Positions 7,842-16,462 of a DNA stretch of 41,551 nucleotides are shown here, piece after piece. A program made the position numbers and the translations under genes. The notes below the pieces were generated by a model, which ran no database searches, was not told the origin of the DNA, and saw only the letters and a list, made by a program, of their open reading frames with translations. Every line of letters begins with the position of its first letter. Within the stretch, counting starts at the first letter, position 1. Source of the stretch: Parvibaculaceae bacterium (GTDB lineage Bacteria > Pseudomonadota > Alphaproteobacteria > Parvibaculales > Parvibaculaceae); the NCBI GenBank assembly GCA_029209985.1, contig JARGNZ010000027.1, forward strand, positions 1 to 41,551. Direction: 5' to 3'.

Positions 7842-8597
7842 ATGACCACGAAAAAATCTAAATCAAACGCAACCGGACCCGACGGTAATTCCACCAGTCA
7901 AACCCTCTTAAAACCAGCAAAAAAAACTTCTATAGGGGCAAGAATTAGAACCTATTTCCTTACTGGTTTGGTGGTGGCGGCCCCCATTGGAATCACTCTC
8001 TACCTAACACGGTGGTTTGTGGAGGTGGTCGATGAGTGGTTTATGCCCCTCATTCCAGAAGCTTATCGTCCTGAAAACTACCTTTCCATTTCCATTCCCG
8101 GCCTTGGCCTTTTGGTGGCGCTGGTGGTGCTTACGCTTCTGGGCGCCTTAACGGCGAACTTCTTTGGGCGCCAAGTGTTGAGTTTGGGGGAGCGCATCGT
8201 TGAACGAATGCCTGTGGTGCGCACTGTTTACGGCGCGCTGAAGCAAATATTCGAAACGGTTTTAGCTCAAAGCACCACTTCATTTCGTGACGTTGGATTG
8301 ATCGAATACCCCCGCAAGGGACTTTACGCTTTGGTGTTTGTCACAACGACCACGAAAGGCGAAGTCGCCAGTCGGGTGCCCGATGGCACCGAGCTTGTCA
8401 GTGTGTTTCTGCCGACAACGCCAAACCCAACCTCTGGGTTTTTGTTGTTTGTTCCAAAGACCGATATTCAAATTTTGGATATGTCGGTGGAAGAGGCTGC
8501 CAAATTGGTCATCTCTGCGGGGCTTGTGGTGCCCGGCGAAGCTGAACCTGCAGAAGTGAGCGGCAAAAAACTTAGTAATCCTGTGGCTGAGGCTTAA
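7842..8597 (+). CDS. DUF502 family inner-membrane protein
   Basis: A 251-residue protein of the DUF502 family, function unknown. After a polar N-terminal stretch rich in Lys, Ser and Thr come two membrane segments, about residues 37-60 (YFLTGLVVAAPIGITLYL) and 84-108 (IPGLGLLVALVVLTLLGAL). The soluble part then carries the typical family run ERIVERMPVVRTVYGALKQ and PTTPNPTSGFLLFVP. The ATG at 7842, after AAAAGAGA, is preferred over an in-frame TTG at 7788, which would add 18 residues unlike the family. Genes of this family commonly neighbour recG in alphaproteobacteria. It converges on recG, and the two stop codons overlap on the same TTAA (8594-8597). Confidence 0.88.
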   Translation: MTTKKSKSNATGPDGNSTSQTLLKPAKKTSIGARIRTYFLTGLVVAAPIGITLYLTRWFVEVVDEWFMPLIPEAYRPENYLSISIPGLGLLVALVVLTLLGALTANFFGRQVLSLGERIVERMPVVRTVYGALKQIFETVLAQSTTSFRDVGLIEYPRKGLYALVFVTTTTKGEVASRVPDGTELVSVFLPTTPNPTSGFLLFVPKTDIQILDMSVEEAAKLVISAGLVVPGEAEPAEVSGKKLSNPVAEA

Positions 8598-10684
8598 CCC
8601 GACCGAATAAGACGAACTGCCTCATCGCGTTCAAAGAGGTAAAGCATTGTTCGCAACGCTTGCCCTCGCTCAGATTGCAGCTCCGGGTCGCGCTCAATAA
8701 TCAAGCGGGCGTCATCATGGGCCACAGCCAGCAGGTTTGAGTGAGATGCTAAGTCTGCAAAATGGAAAGTAGGAAGCCCGCTTTGGCGTGTGCCTAATAG
8801 CTCACCGGCACCGCGCAGCCGCAAGTCCTCTTCAGCAATGAGGAAACCATCTTCTGTATCCCGCATGATCTTGAGACGCGCCTGTGCGGTTTGGCTTAAC
8901 GGGCCTTGATAAAGCAACATGCAACTCGACTTCGCAGACCCGCGTCCCACACGGCCCCGTAATTGGTGCAATTGAGCAAGGCCGAACCGTTCTGCATGTT
9001 CGATGACCATGATGCTGGCTTCTGGAACATTGACCCCGACTTCAATAACAGTAGTTGCAACAAGCACGCTCAGCTCGCCCGAAATAAAGCGTTGCATCAC
9101 CGCATCTTTTTCAGCTGCCTTCATCCGTCCGTGCACAATGCCAACGGTGTCGCCAAAAGTGGCTTTGAGAAAAGCATATCGATTTTCTGCGGCGGTAGCC
9201 TTCACAAGTTCGCTTTCTTCGACCAAAGGGCAAACCCAATAAGCCCGCGCCCCCGATGACAAGGCACGCTTGAGCCCTTCAACCATATCGGACAGGCGCT
9301 CAATGGGAAGAATGCGTGTGTCGATGGGCTGGCGGCCGGGCGGCTTTTCGGCAATCCGCGAGACATCCATATCGCCGTAAGCGGTTAGTGTCAGCGTGCG
9401 GGGAATAGGGGTGGCCGTCATGACCAAGACATCGGTTCCCGCACTGCCTTTACCTGACAGTTGCAGGCGTTGGTGCACACCAAAGCGATGCTGCTCATCG
9501 ACAACCGCTAAACTTAAATCTTTGAAGGTAACGTCGTCTTGAAAGAGGGCGTGGGTGCCCACGATAATATCGACCTCCCCAGCGGCTAATCTTGCCAGCA
9601 GGGCCTCGCGCGTTTTGCCTTTCTCTCGGCCTGTTAGAAGGGCCAATGAGATACCTGCGGCCTTGCATAACGGGGTAAGTGTTTCGAGGTGTTGGCGTGC
9701 GAGAATTTCGGTAGGGGCCATCATGGCGGCTTGGGTGCCTGCTTCAACAGCGCTTGCCATGGCTAAAAGTGCCACGATGGTTTTGCCACTGCCGACGTCC
9801 CCCTGCAAAAGCCGTAACATTCGCCAGGGGGCTTTCAAGTCGGCATCAATTTCGGCTAAGGCCATGTTTTGCGCGGCGGTTAAAGAAAAAGGGATTTCGG
9901 ATTCAATCTTTTTGCGCAATGCCCCAGTGCCCTGAATTTCACGACCGGGTTGTTTTTTCATACGCATACGCACAAGGGCCAAGGCGAGCTGATTTGCCAA
10001 AAGTTCATCAAATGCCAATCGACATCGCGCTGGGCTGTTGGGGTCTAAATCTTCCAACTCTTCGGGAGCATGGGCTCGGTTCAATGTTTTATTGAAATCT
10101 TCCCACCCTTGTTTTTCAAGCCACGCAGGGTCCTGCCATTCGGGCAGGAGGGGAACTTGGGAGAGGGCCGCCCGAATAGACTTCTGCAATACTTTCTGGG
10201 TCACCCCCTGCGTGAGGGGATAAATGGGTTCCACCAGTGGTAGGTTATCCAGCTCAGCTTGCGTGAGAATATGATCTGGGTGAGACATTTGCGGGGCATC
10301 TTGAAACATTTCAATTTTACCACTGATGATCCTTGTTTCACCTTCCGGCAGCATTCGGTGAAGGTAATCAGGGCGGGCATGAAAAAAGACCAAGGCCATA
10401 TCGCCGCTGTCATCATTCACCCACACTCGGTACGGCAAACGTCTGTTGCCCACAGGTGGGGCGATATGGCTGCCAACCTTGACTGTCAAAGTGGCAATCT
10501 CACCTTCTTTTGCTTGAGCAATTTTGGGTTGATACCGTCGATCTACAATGTCGGCGGGCAAGTGCCAGCATAAATCTGCAACGTGGGGGCCTGCCAAATC
10601 TTCGATACGCTTTTCCATGCGCGGCCCTATGCCGGGCAGGCTGGTGACGCTTTTGAAGAGCGGGAATAGTATTTCAGGCCGCAT
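8594..10684 (-). CDS. recG: ATP-dependent DNA helicase RecG
   Basis: Remodels stalled replication forks and branched recombination intermediates. The 696 residues match the usual RecG length. Order: N-terminal wedge/OB-fold domain (about 1-250, with VKVGSHIAPPVGNRRLPYRVW in the OB part), helicase core with Walker A GDVGSGKT (about 296-303), PTEILARQH, motif II DEQH (about 395-398), TATPIPRT, and the second RecA domain with ATTVIEVGVNVPEA and QLRGRVGRG, then the C-terminal TRG region with GELLGTRQSGLPTFH. The ATG at 10684 follows AGGGAAA. It is divergent from sdhE, with 168 bases between the starts, and convergent with the DUF502 gene. Confidence 0.97.
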   Translation of the reverse strand: MRPEILFPLFKSVTSLPGIGPRMEKRIEDLAGPHVADLCWHLPADIVDRRYQPKIAQAKEGEIATLTVKVGSHIAPPVGNRRLPYRVWVNDDSGDMALVFFHARPDYLHRMLPEGETRIISGKIEMFQDAPQMSHPDHILTQAELDNLPLVEPIYPLTQGVTQKVLQKSIRAALSQVPLLPEWQDPAWLEKQGWEDFNKTLNRAHAPEELEDLDPNSPARCRLAFDELLANQLALALVRMRMKKQPGREIQGTGALRKKIESEIPFSLTAAQNMALAEIDADLKAPWRMLRLLQGDVGSGKTIVALLAMASAVEAGTQAAMMAPTEILARQHLETLTPLCKAAGISLALLTGREKGKTREALLARLAAGEVDIIVGTHALFQDDVTFKDLSLAVVDEQHRFGVHQRLQLSGKGSAGTDVLVMTATPIPRTLTLTAYGDMDVSRIAEKPPGRQPIDTRILPIERLSDMVEGLKRALSSGARAYWVCPLVEESELVKATAAENRYAFLKATFGDTVGIVHGRMKAAEKDAVMQRFISGELSVLVATTVIEVGVNVPEASIMVIEHAERFGLAQLHQLRGRVGRGSAKSSCMLLYQGPLSQTAQARLKIMRDTEDGFLIAEEDLRLRGAGELLGTRQSGLPTFHFADLASHSNLLAVAHDDARLIIERDPELQSERGQALRTMLYLFERDEAVRLIRSG

Positions 10685-10852
10685 AGCTTCGTTTTTCCCT
10701 AGATTTCCTATGAAAATGCAGATTCGGTTACGGCCCTAGATTAGACCAAGCAAGCTGATGACGTCGCCCCCAAATTTCGGGTGGATCAAATGTTTAGGCA
10801 GGGTGACATTGGGGCCGCTTCGGGCTATATCAGCGGGCTGAAAGGAACTCCC

Positions 10853-11158
10853 ATGACTGCAGATAATACCCCCGAAGACCGCCACACGGTTCGCCTTAAA
10901 CGGCTCAAATATCAATCCTGGCATCGCGGGACGAAAGAAATGGACCTCATTTTTGGGCATTTCGCTAATCAGGAGATAGAAAACCTCTCCGAAGAGGAGC
11001 TTCAACAGTTTGAGGCCCTTCTTAATGTGCTTGATACGACGGCTTATAATTGGATCTGCGGTGTTGAAGAGACACCAGCGGAATTTCAAACACCTCTGTT
11101 TGAGCGCATTTGTTCTTTCAAACAACTCAATGGCACCGTCTTACGCGACGACCTTTAA
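10853..11158 (+). CDS. sdhE: FAD assembly factor SdhE (succinate dehydrogenase assembly factor 2)
   Basis: Small cytosolic chaperone that promotes covalent FAD attachment to the SdhA flavoprotein of complex II. The 101 residues show the essential RGxxE motif (Arg25, Gly26, Glu29 in WHRGTKEMD) and the family pattern FEALLNVLDTTAYNWICG. The ATG at 10853 is preceded by AAAGGA at a good distance, whereas an upstream in-frame GTG (10781) is not supported by family length. A gene of this type between recG and mfd is a common alphaproteobacterial arrangement. It lies 36 bases upstream of mfd on the same strand and is probably cotranscribed with it. Confidence 0.93.
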   Translation: MTADNTPEDRHTVRLKRLKYQSWHRGTKEMDLIFGHFANQEIENLSEEELQQFEALLNVLDTTAYNWICGVEETPAEFQTPLFERICSFKQLNGTVLRDDL

Positions 11159-11194
11159 TATAGACGCCCTTTATTCTGACTATCGGAGCTATTT

Positions 11195-14100
11195 GTGGTC
11201 AATCTCACCGATTTACTTGGCATGAAAGGGGCGCTCTCTTTAGGAGAGGTTCCTGAAGGATATGACGCGCTTGTCTTAGCGGATATGGCGCGTGCCGGTA
11301 AAGGTGTGCCTGTCACCCATATCGCCCGCGATGATGCCCGCATGGCGGAGATGCTTGAAGCGCTTCAAGTCTATGCCCCTGAAATTGAGGTTCTACAGTT
11401 TCCTGCATGGGACTGTCTTCCCTATGACCGGGTTTCGCCGCAGGGAGAAATTCTAAGTCAGCGCATGGCGACCTTGGCGCGATTGGTAAAACGCGACGAA
11501 AATGACTCCCAGCCTTTTATTTTACTGACCACCATCAATGCGATGCTGCAACGGGTGCCGCCACGCGCCATTGTTGCAGAGGGGGCGTGGCGTGCGCACG
11601 TCGGCAATGTCATCAATGTGGACGAGCTGACGCGCTATTTTGTAGCGAACGGCTTTTCACGCACGGGCACAGTGCGTGAGCACGGAGAATACGCTGTACG
11701 GGGCGGTATCATCGATGTGTTTCCACCGGGGGCAGACCTGCCCATTCGTCTCGATATGTTTGGGGACACGTTAGATGCGATCCGTAGTTTTGATGCCGAG
11801 AGCCAACGCACGGTTAGCCAACTGCGCGAAGTCGAACTGGTTGCGGTCAGTGAAGTCCATCTGGATGATGCCAGCATCAGTCGGTTCCGCACGGCATATG
11901 TGAAGGCCTTTGGCACCAACCGTGATAATGACCCGCTTTATGAAGCGGTCAAAGAAGGTCGTAAATATCACGGCATGGAGCATTGGTTACCTTTGTTCTA
12001 TGAGCAGATGGACAGTGTTTTTGATTATCTGCCGGACGGAGCCGTTTGTTTTGATCACAACATCGACAGCGCTCTGAACGCACGCCTTGAGCTTATTCAA
12101 GATTATTATGAAGCGCGGGTCGCTGCACGTGAGATGAAGGCAATTGATGCGGCCGCCTATAAGCCGCTGAAACCAGAGCAGCTTTATCTCAATGAAGCTG
12201 ATTGGAAAGGGCTTATTGCTGAACGGCCTTTACGCAACTTTTCCCCCTTTGCCATTCCCGATGGGGCCGAAGGCGTTGAAGTTCACAATCTAGGAGTTAA
12301 ACAGGGGCGCAGCTTTGCTCCCGAACGCCAACAGCCGGATACCAATCTGTTTGATGCGCTTGGGGGACACATCCTTGGATTGCGTAAAGCTGGAAAACGC
12401 ATCGTCATTGCAAGCTGGTCACACGGGGCGCGTGAGCGTCTCATGGGCGTATTAAATGATCACAACATTCCAAATGTTGAAGCCGTAGACCGATGGCAGG
12501 ATGTTTTAGGAGGCAATAAAGCTACCGTAAAACTAATCGTCTTTGGGTTGGAACGCGGTTTTGAAACCGATGAAATGGCTGTCATCAGTGAGCAGGATGT
12601 GCTCGGGGACCGCTTGGTGCGACGCCACAAGAAAAAGCGCGCGGATAATTTCATTACCCAAGCTGCCAGCCTAACGCCGGGTGATTATGTTGTGCATGTG
12701 GACCATGGCATTGGTAAATTTGAAGGCTTGCAAACCGTTGATGTGACGGGCGAGCCTCACGATTGCCTACTTTTGATTTATCACGGTGGCGACAAGCTCT
12801 TTCTGCCGGTTGAGAACATTGAACTCTTGTCCCGCTATGGCTCTGAGGATGCGGGTGTTCAGCTCGATCGTCTGGGTGGCTCTGGGTGGCAAGCACGTAA
12901 ATCTAAAATGAAAGAGCGCCTGCGCGAAATTGCCGGGCAGCTCATTAAAATTGCGGCAGCGCGGGAGCTTAAAGAGGGCGTGAAGATTGTGCCTCAAGAT
13001 GGGGCTTACGACGAATTTTGCGCGCGCTTTCCTTACGAAGAAACCGAAGACCAACTTCAATCTATTCTGTCGGTTGTTGAAGACCTTGGCAAAGGTCGTC
13101 CCATGGATCGCTTGGTATGCGGGGATGTTGGGTTTGGCAAAACAGAAGTTGCCTTGCGTGCGGCCTTTGTCACAGCCATGGCTGGGCATCAGGTTGCTGT
13201 TGTTGTGCCAACCACCTTGCTTGCCCGCCAGCACTACCGTGGCTTTGTTGAACGGTTCAAGGGACTGCCGGTACGTATTCGTCAAATGTCTCGCTTGGTT
13301 TCATCCAAAGATATGCAAGAGGCCCGCGATGGCTTGGCGTCTGGCCAAGTAGACATCGTCATTGGCACCCATGCATTGCTCAGTAAGAAGATTAAATTCC
13401 GCGACCTTGGCTTGATGATTGTAGATGAAGAGCAGCACTTTGGGGTGGTTCACAAAGAGCAATTAAAACAACTTAAAAGTGATGTGCATGTATTGACTTT
13501 AACGGCCACTCCCATTCCGCGTACCTTGCAATTGGCTCTTTCTGGTGTACGCGAGCTTTCCATCATTGCCACACCACCTGTAGACCGGTTGGCGGTGCGC
13601 ACATATGTCAGCCCGTTTGATCCGGTGGTTATTCGGGAAGGATTGTTGCGGGAGCACTATCGCGGCGGACAAAGCTTCTATGTATGTCCACGGGTCAGCG
13701 ACCTTGCCGATGCGGAAGAATTCTTGCGGGAATATGTGCCGGAAGTTAAATTCATCACCGCTCATGGTCAGATGACCCCCACAGAGATAGAAGACAAAAT
13801 GACCGCCTTCTATGATGGGCAATACGATGTGCTTGTCTCTACAACAATTGTGGAATCTGGCATTGATATTCCTTCCGCCAATACAATGGTCGTGCACCGT
13901 GCCGATATGTTTGGCCTTGCTCAACTTTATCAACTTCGGGGTCGGGTGGGGCGCTCTAAAGCGCGGGCTTATGCGTATCTGACCGTTGCGCCTAATCGCA
14001 AACTGACCCCAAGTGCGGATAAACGATTGCAGGTCTTGCAATCACTGGACTCATTGGGGGCGGGGTTTACGTTGGCGTCTCATGATTTGGATATTCGGGG

Positions 14101-14683
14101 CGGTGGGAATTTGTTGGGGGATGAACAGTCTGGACAAATTCGCGAAGTTGGATTTGAGCTTTACCAAGAAATGCTCGAAGAAGCGGTGGCCCAGATGAAG
14201 GGCGATATTGAGAGCGAGGAAGAGGGCCAGTGGTCTCCTCAAATTAATATTGGGACCCCTGTTCTTATTCCAGAAAGTTACATCGCTGACCTTGAAAACC
14301 GCATGACCCTTTATCGCCGCTTGTCTCAGGTGGAAGATAAGACGGAGCTTGATGGGCTTGCTGCTGAAATGATTGACCGCTTTGGTCCCCTCCCGGAAGA
14401 GGTGGATTATTTGCTCAAGATTGTTGAGATCAAAGGCTTGTGTCGTTTGTCAGGCGTAGAAAAAGTAGAAGTAGGGCCAAAGGGGGCTGTGGTTGGTTTC
14501 CGCAATCAGACCTTTGCTAATCCCGCCGGGCTTATTGAGCTGGTCAATGATGAGCGTGACCGGGCAAAAATTCGTCCCGATCAGACGATCTTCTTTAAGC
14601 GCGTTTGGGCGCATCCAGAAGACCGTCTCAAGGGAACATTCCAATTAGTGCAGCAACTTACAAAGCTTGTTCAAGCGGCGTAA
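11195..14683 (+). CDS. mfd: Transcription-repair coupling factor Mfd
   Basis: Removes RNA polymerase stalled at DNA lesions and recruits the UvrAB excision machinery. The 1162 residues are full length. Domain order seen: N-terminal UvrB-like module (with FPAWDCLPYDRVSP and REHGEYAVRGGIIDVFPPG), RNA-polymerase-interaction/CarD-like domain beginning near TPGDYVVHVDHGIGKFEG (about residues 490-560), translocase core with Walker A GDVGFGKTEVALRAAF (about 641-656) and DEEQHFG (about 744-750), TLTATPIPRTLQL, STTIVESGIDIPSANT and QLRGRVGRSKARAYAY, then the C-terminal TRCF domain. The start is a GTG at 11195, preceded by GGAG. Downstream, the gene converges on the FrnE-like gene with only 17 bases between stops and no visible terminator. 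Confidence 0.97.
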   Translation: MVNLTDLLGMKGALSLGEVPEGYDALVLADMARAGKGVPVTHIARDDARMAEMLEALQVYAPEIEVLQFPAWDCLPYDRVSPQGEILSQRMATLARLVKRDENDSQPFILLTTINAMLQRVPPRAIVAEGAWRAHVGNVINVDELTRYFVANGFSRTGTVREHGEYAVRGGIIDVFPPGADLPIRLDMFGDTLDAIRSFDAESQRTVSQLREVELVAVSEVHLDDASISRFRTAYVKAFGTNRDNDPLYEAVKEGRKYHGMEHWLPLFYEQMDSVFDYLPDGAVCFDHNIDSALNARLELIQDYYEARVAAREMKAIDAAAYKPLKPEQLYLNEADWKGLIAERPLRNFSPFAIPDGAEGVEVHNLGVKQGRSFAPERQQPDTNLFDALGGHILGLRKAGKRIVIASWSHGARERLMGVLNDHNIPNVEAVDRWQDVLGGNKATVKLIVFGLERGFETDEMAVISEQDVLGDRLVRRHKKKRADNFITQAASLTPGDYVVHVDHGIGKFEGLQTVDVTGEPHDCLLLIYHGGDKLFLPVENIELLSRYGSEDAGVQLDRLGGSGWQARKSKMKERLREIAGQLIKIAAARELKEGVKIVPQDGAYDEFCARFPYEETEDQLQSILSVVEDLGKGRPMDRLVCGDVGFGKTEVALRAAFVTAMAGHQVAVVVPTTLLARQHYRGFVERFKGLPVRIRQMSRLVSSKDMQEARDGLASGQVDIVIGTHALLSKKIKFRDLGLMIVDEEQHFGVVHKEQLKQLKSDVHVLTLTATPIPRTLQLALSGVRELSIIATPPVDRLAVRTYVSPFDPVVIREGLLREHYRGGQSFYVCPRVSDLADAEEFLREYVPEVKFITAHGQMTPTEIEDKMTAFYDGQYDVLVSTTIVESGIDIPSANTMVVHRADMFGLAQLYQLRGRVGRSKARAYAYLTVAPNRKLTPSADKRLQVLQSLDSLGAGFTLASHDLDIRGGGNLLGDEQSGQIREVGFELYQEMLEEAVAQMKGDIESEEEGQWSPQINIGTPVLIPESYIADLENRMTLYRRLSQVEDKTELDGLAAEMIDRFGPLPEEVDYLLKIVEIKGLCRLSGVEKVEVGPKGAVVGFRNQTFANPAGLIELVNDERDRAKIRPDQTIFFKRVWAHPEDRLKGTFQLVQQLTKLVQAA

Positions 14684-14700
14684 GCCGTGGATCAGTCTGC

Positions 14701-15345
14701 TCAGTCTGCGGCTTGTTGTAGAATTTTTGCTTCTACTTTGTCGATGTACCGCGTCAAGCTGCTGACTTCTTGTGCGCCCACGATTGCGAACTTGCCTTCA
14801 AACAGGAAACACGGCACGCCGGAGATACCCATTTCGCGGGCTTGATGGTCTTCTAATTCTGTTTGTTTTAAGTCGCTATCGCTGGCGAGTAAGTCACGCA
14901 CAATATCAACGTCCATTCCCGCGTCTTTGGCGGCTTCCAGCAGTACACTGTGTTCACCGATATTTTCGCCATTCTCAAAATAACGCTCGAAAAGCTGATC
15001 AACGACTTTGTTTTGCACGCCCGCTGAACCTGCCCATTTGATCAACCGGTGAGAGTCCAATGTGTTGGGGGAGCGTTTTATTTTGTCGAACGCAAAACTA
15101 ATCCCTTCCATCTCTCCTGCTTCACGGATGGCATTGCCAGCAGATTTGGCGCGCTCCGCCCCAAACTTCCGATTGAGGTAAGCTTGCCGGTCAACGCCTT
15201 CTGCGGGAATGGTGGGGTCTAGCTGAAAGGGACGCCAATTAATGTTGAAATCAATTGTCGGGCGTTCAATTTGAGCTTTTTCGAGTCGTTTTTTGCCAAT
15301 ATAGCACCACGGGCAAACGGTATCTGAGATGATGTCGAGCTGCAT
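14701..15345 (-). CDS. DsbA-family thiol oxidoreductase, FrnE type (2-hydroxychromene-2-carboxylate isomerase-like)
   Basis: A 214-residue cytosolic thioredoxin-fold protein (no signal peptide). The redox motif CPWC is at residues 11-14, right after the first strand, and the cis-proline loop is GISGVPCFLFEGK near residue 175. The helical insertion and the phrase TLDSHRLIKWA are typical of the FrnE/YwbO subgroup of DsbA-like proteins. The cysteine in the cis-Pro loop (VPC) is unusual compared with classical DsbA but frequent in this subgroup. It probably handles oxidised or small-molecule thiols in the cytosol; the substrate is unknown. It is divergent from the SDR gene, with 180 bases between starts. 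Confidence 0.88.
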   Translation of the reverse strand: MQLDIISDTVCPWCYIGKKRLEKAQIERPTIDFNINWRPFQLDPTIPAEGVDRQAYLNRKFGAERAKSAGNAIREAGEMEGISFAFDKIKRSPNTLDSHRLIKWAGSAGVQNKVVDQLFERYFENGENIGEHSVLLEAAKDAGMDVDIVRDLLASDSDLKQTELEDHQAREMGISGVPCFLFEGKFAIVGAQEVSSLTRYIDKVEAKILQQAAD

Positions 15346-15525
15346 GAGTATAGCCTTTATAATAGTTTGAGTTGATTATGCAGAACTTACGTCGGGGTGG
15401 CAAAGGGTCTCGTCAATCAGCTGAATTTACGTACAAATTTTATGAGCTTTCGAGAGCTGCTTGCTTGACCAATTGGGTCTTCTGGCCCAAATTTGCGGCT
15501 TCATTCAAGAGCTTTGGAGATAGCC

Positions 15526-16287
15526 ATGCCTACCATTCCCACCCAAGACTTAACCGGTCGTGTCGCTCTTGTTACAGGAACAACGAGTGGGCTTGGTCGA
15601 CGCTTTGCGTTGGTTTTGGCGCAAGCTGGTGCTGATGTTGTCATCACGGGGCGCCGGGTTGAGCGCCTTGCGCCTTTGGCCGCAGAGATTGAAGCGTTGG
15701 GGCGCAAAGCGCTTCCGCTGGCCCTTGATGTCACCGATATCAGCAGTATCGAAAGCGTTGTGGCCCAAACCAAAGAAACCTTTGGGCGGATTGATATTCT
15801 GATCAACAATGCCGGTATGAATGTCGCCGAAAGCTCTATTGATATGACGCCAGAACAATACGATCAGATGTCCGACACAAATGTGAAGGGGGTCTTTTTC
15901 ACCTCCACCCGTGTGGCACCTATCATGATTGAGCAAGGGTCTGGCAGCATTATTAATATTGGATCTATTGGCACGCACACCGTTTTGCCCGGTTCCGCGC
16001 TTTATTGCACCACCAAAGCAGCCGTAGGTATGATGACCAAATCACATGCAAGAGAATGGGCGCGGTACGGCGTGAATGTGAATGCTATTTGCCCCGGCTA
16101 TATTATGACAGAGCTGACAGGTGATTGGTTTGGCACGCCGGGCGGTGAAAAGCAGCTCAAAAGCTTCCCCCGTCGTCGCTTGGCAGATGAGGATGCCTTG
16201 GATGGCACAATGCTGTTGCTCGCCTCAGATCAAGGCAAGATGATTACCGGCTCTATTATGACTATAGACGACGGCCAATCTCTCTAG
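15526..16287 (+). CDS. Short-chain dehydrogenase/reductase (classical SDR)
   Basis: NAD(P)-dependent oxidoreductase of 253 residues. All classical SDR landmarks are visible: the cofactor motif TGTTSGLG (17-24), NNAG (94-97), catalytic Ser147, and the YxxxK pair Tyr160/Lys164 in YCTTK, then CPGYIMTEL. TGRRVERL follows the second strand; Arg at this position often favours NADP(H). The ATG at 15526 is set by GGAGA five bases upstream; an in-frame TTG at 15493 is rejected. The substrate cannot be told, but the neighbours (CoA ligase, CaiB-type enzyme, VOC protein) suggest acyl-CoA or alcohol metabolism. A 39-residue membrane protein is encoded 30 bases downstream. Confidence 0.92.
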   Translation: MPTIPTQDLTGRVALVTGTTSGLGRRFALVLAQAGADVVITGRRVERLAPLAAEIEALGRKALPLALDVTDISSIESVVAQTKETFGRIDILINNAGMNVAESSIDMTPEQYDQMSDTNVKGVFFTSTRVAPIMIEQGSGSIINIGSIGTHTVLPGSALYCTTKAAVGMMTKSHAREWARYGVNVNAICPGYIMTELTGDWFGTPGGEKQLKSFPRRRLADEDALDGTMLLLASDQGKMITGSIMTIDDGQSL

Positions 16288-16317
16288 CACACTGACGCGC
16301 AATATAGGGAGAGTGAT

Positions 16318-16437
16318 ATGGCCAAATTTCTACTCGGGTTTGTGCTCGGCTTTTGTGTTTGCGTCTGGGCCTATGAGATTGATCTCGTAGATGCTGTTGA
16401 AGCACTCTGGGAACAAACAACCGATGCATTAGATTAA
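16318..16437 (+). CDS. Small single-span membrane protein, 39 residues
   Basis: A short reading frame with an excellent ribosome site (AGGGAGAG ending four bases before the ATG). The product starts MAKFLLGFVLGFCVCVWAYE: a hydrophobic helix of about 17 residues (3-19), followed by an acidic amphipathic tail rich in Asp, Glu and Ala (DLVDAVEALWEQ). It starts 30 bases after the SDR stop, so it is probably cotranscribed. I do not recognise a family. The combination of strong ribosome site, clean membrane segment and clear stop makes it likely to be real; direct evidence of translation is lacking. Confidence 0.6.
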   Translation: MAKFLLGFVLGFCVCVWAYEIDLVDAVEALWEQTTDALD

Positions 16438-16462
16438 CCCGGTCATTAGATTAATCTGGGTA

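Noticed and set aside
10736-11125. 129-codon minus-strand frame opposite sdhE
   Set aside because: Antisense to sdhE, which has its RGxxE motif and a good ribosome site.
13499-14041. 180-codon open frame on the minus strand inside mfd
   Set aside because: It lies entirely antisense to the helicase core of mfd, whose motifs are intact; the translation has no recognisable domain and no ribosome site.
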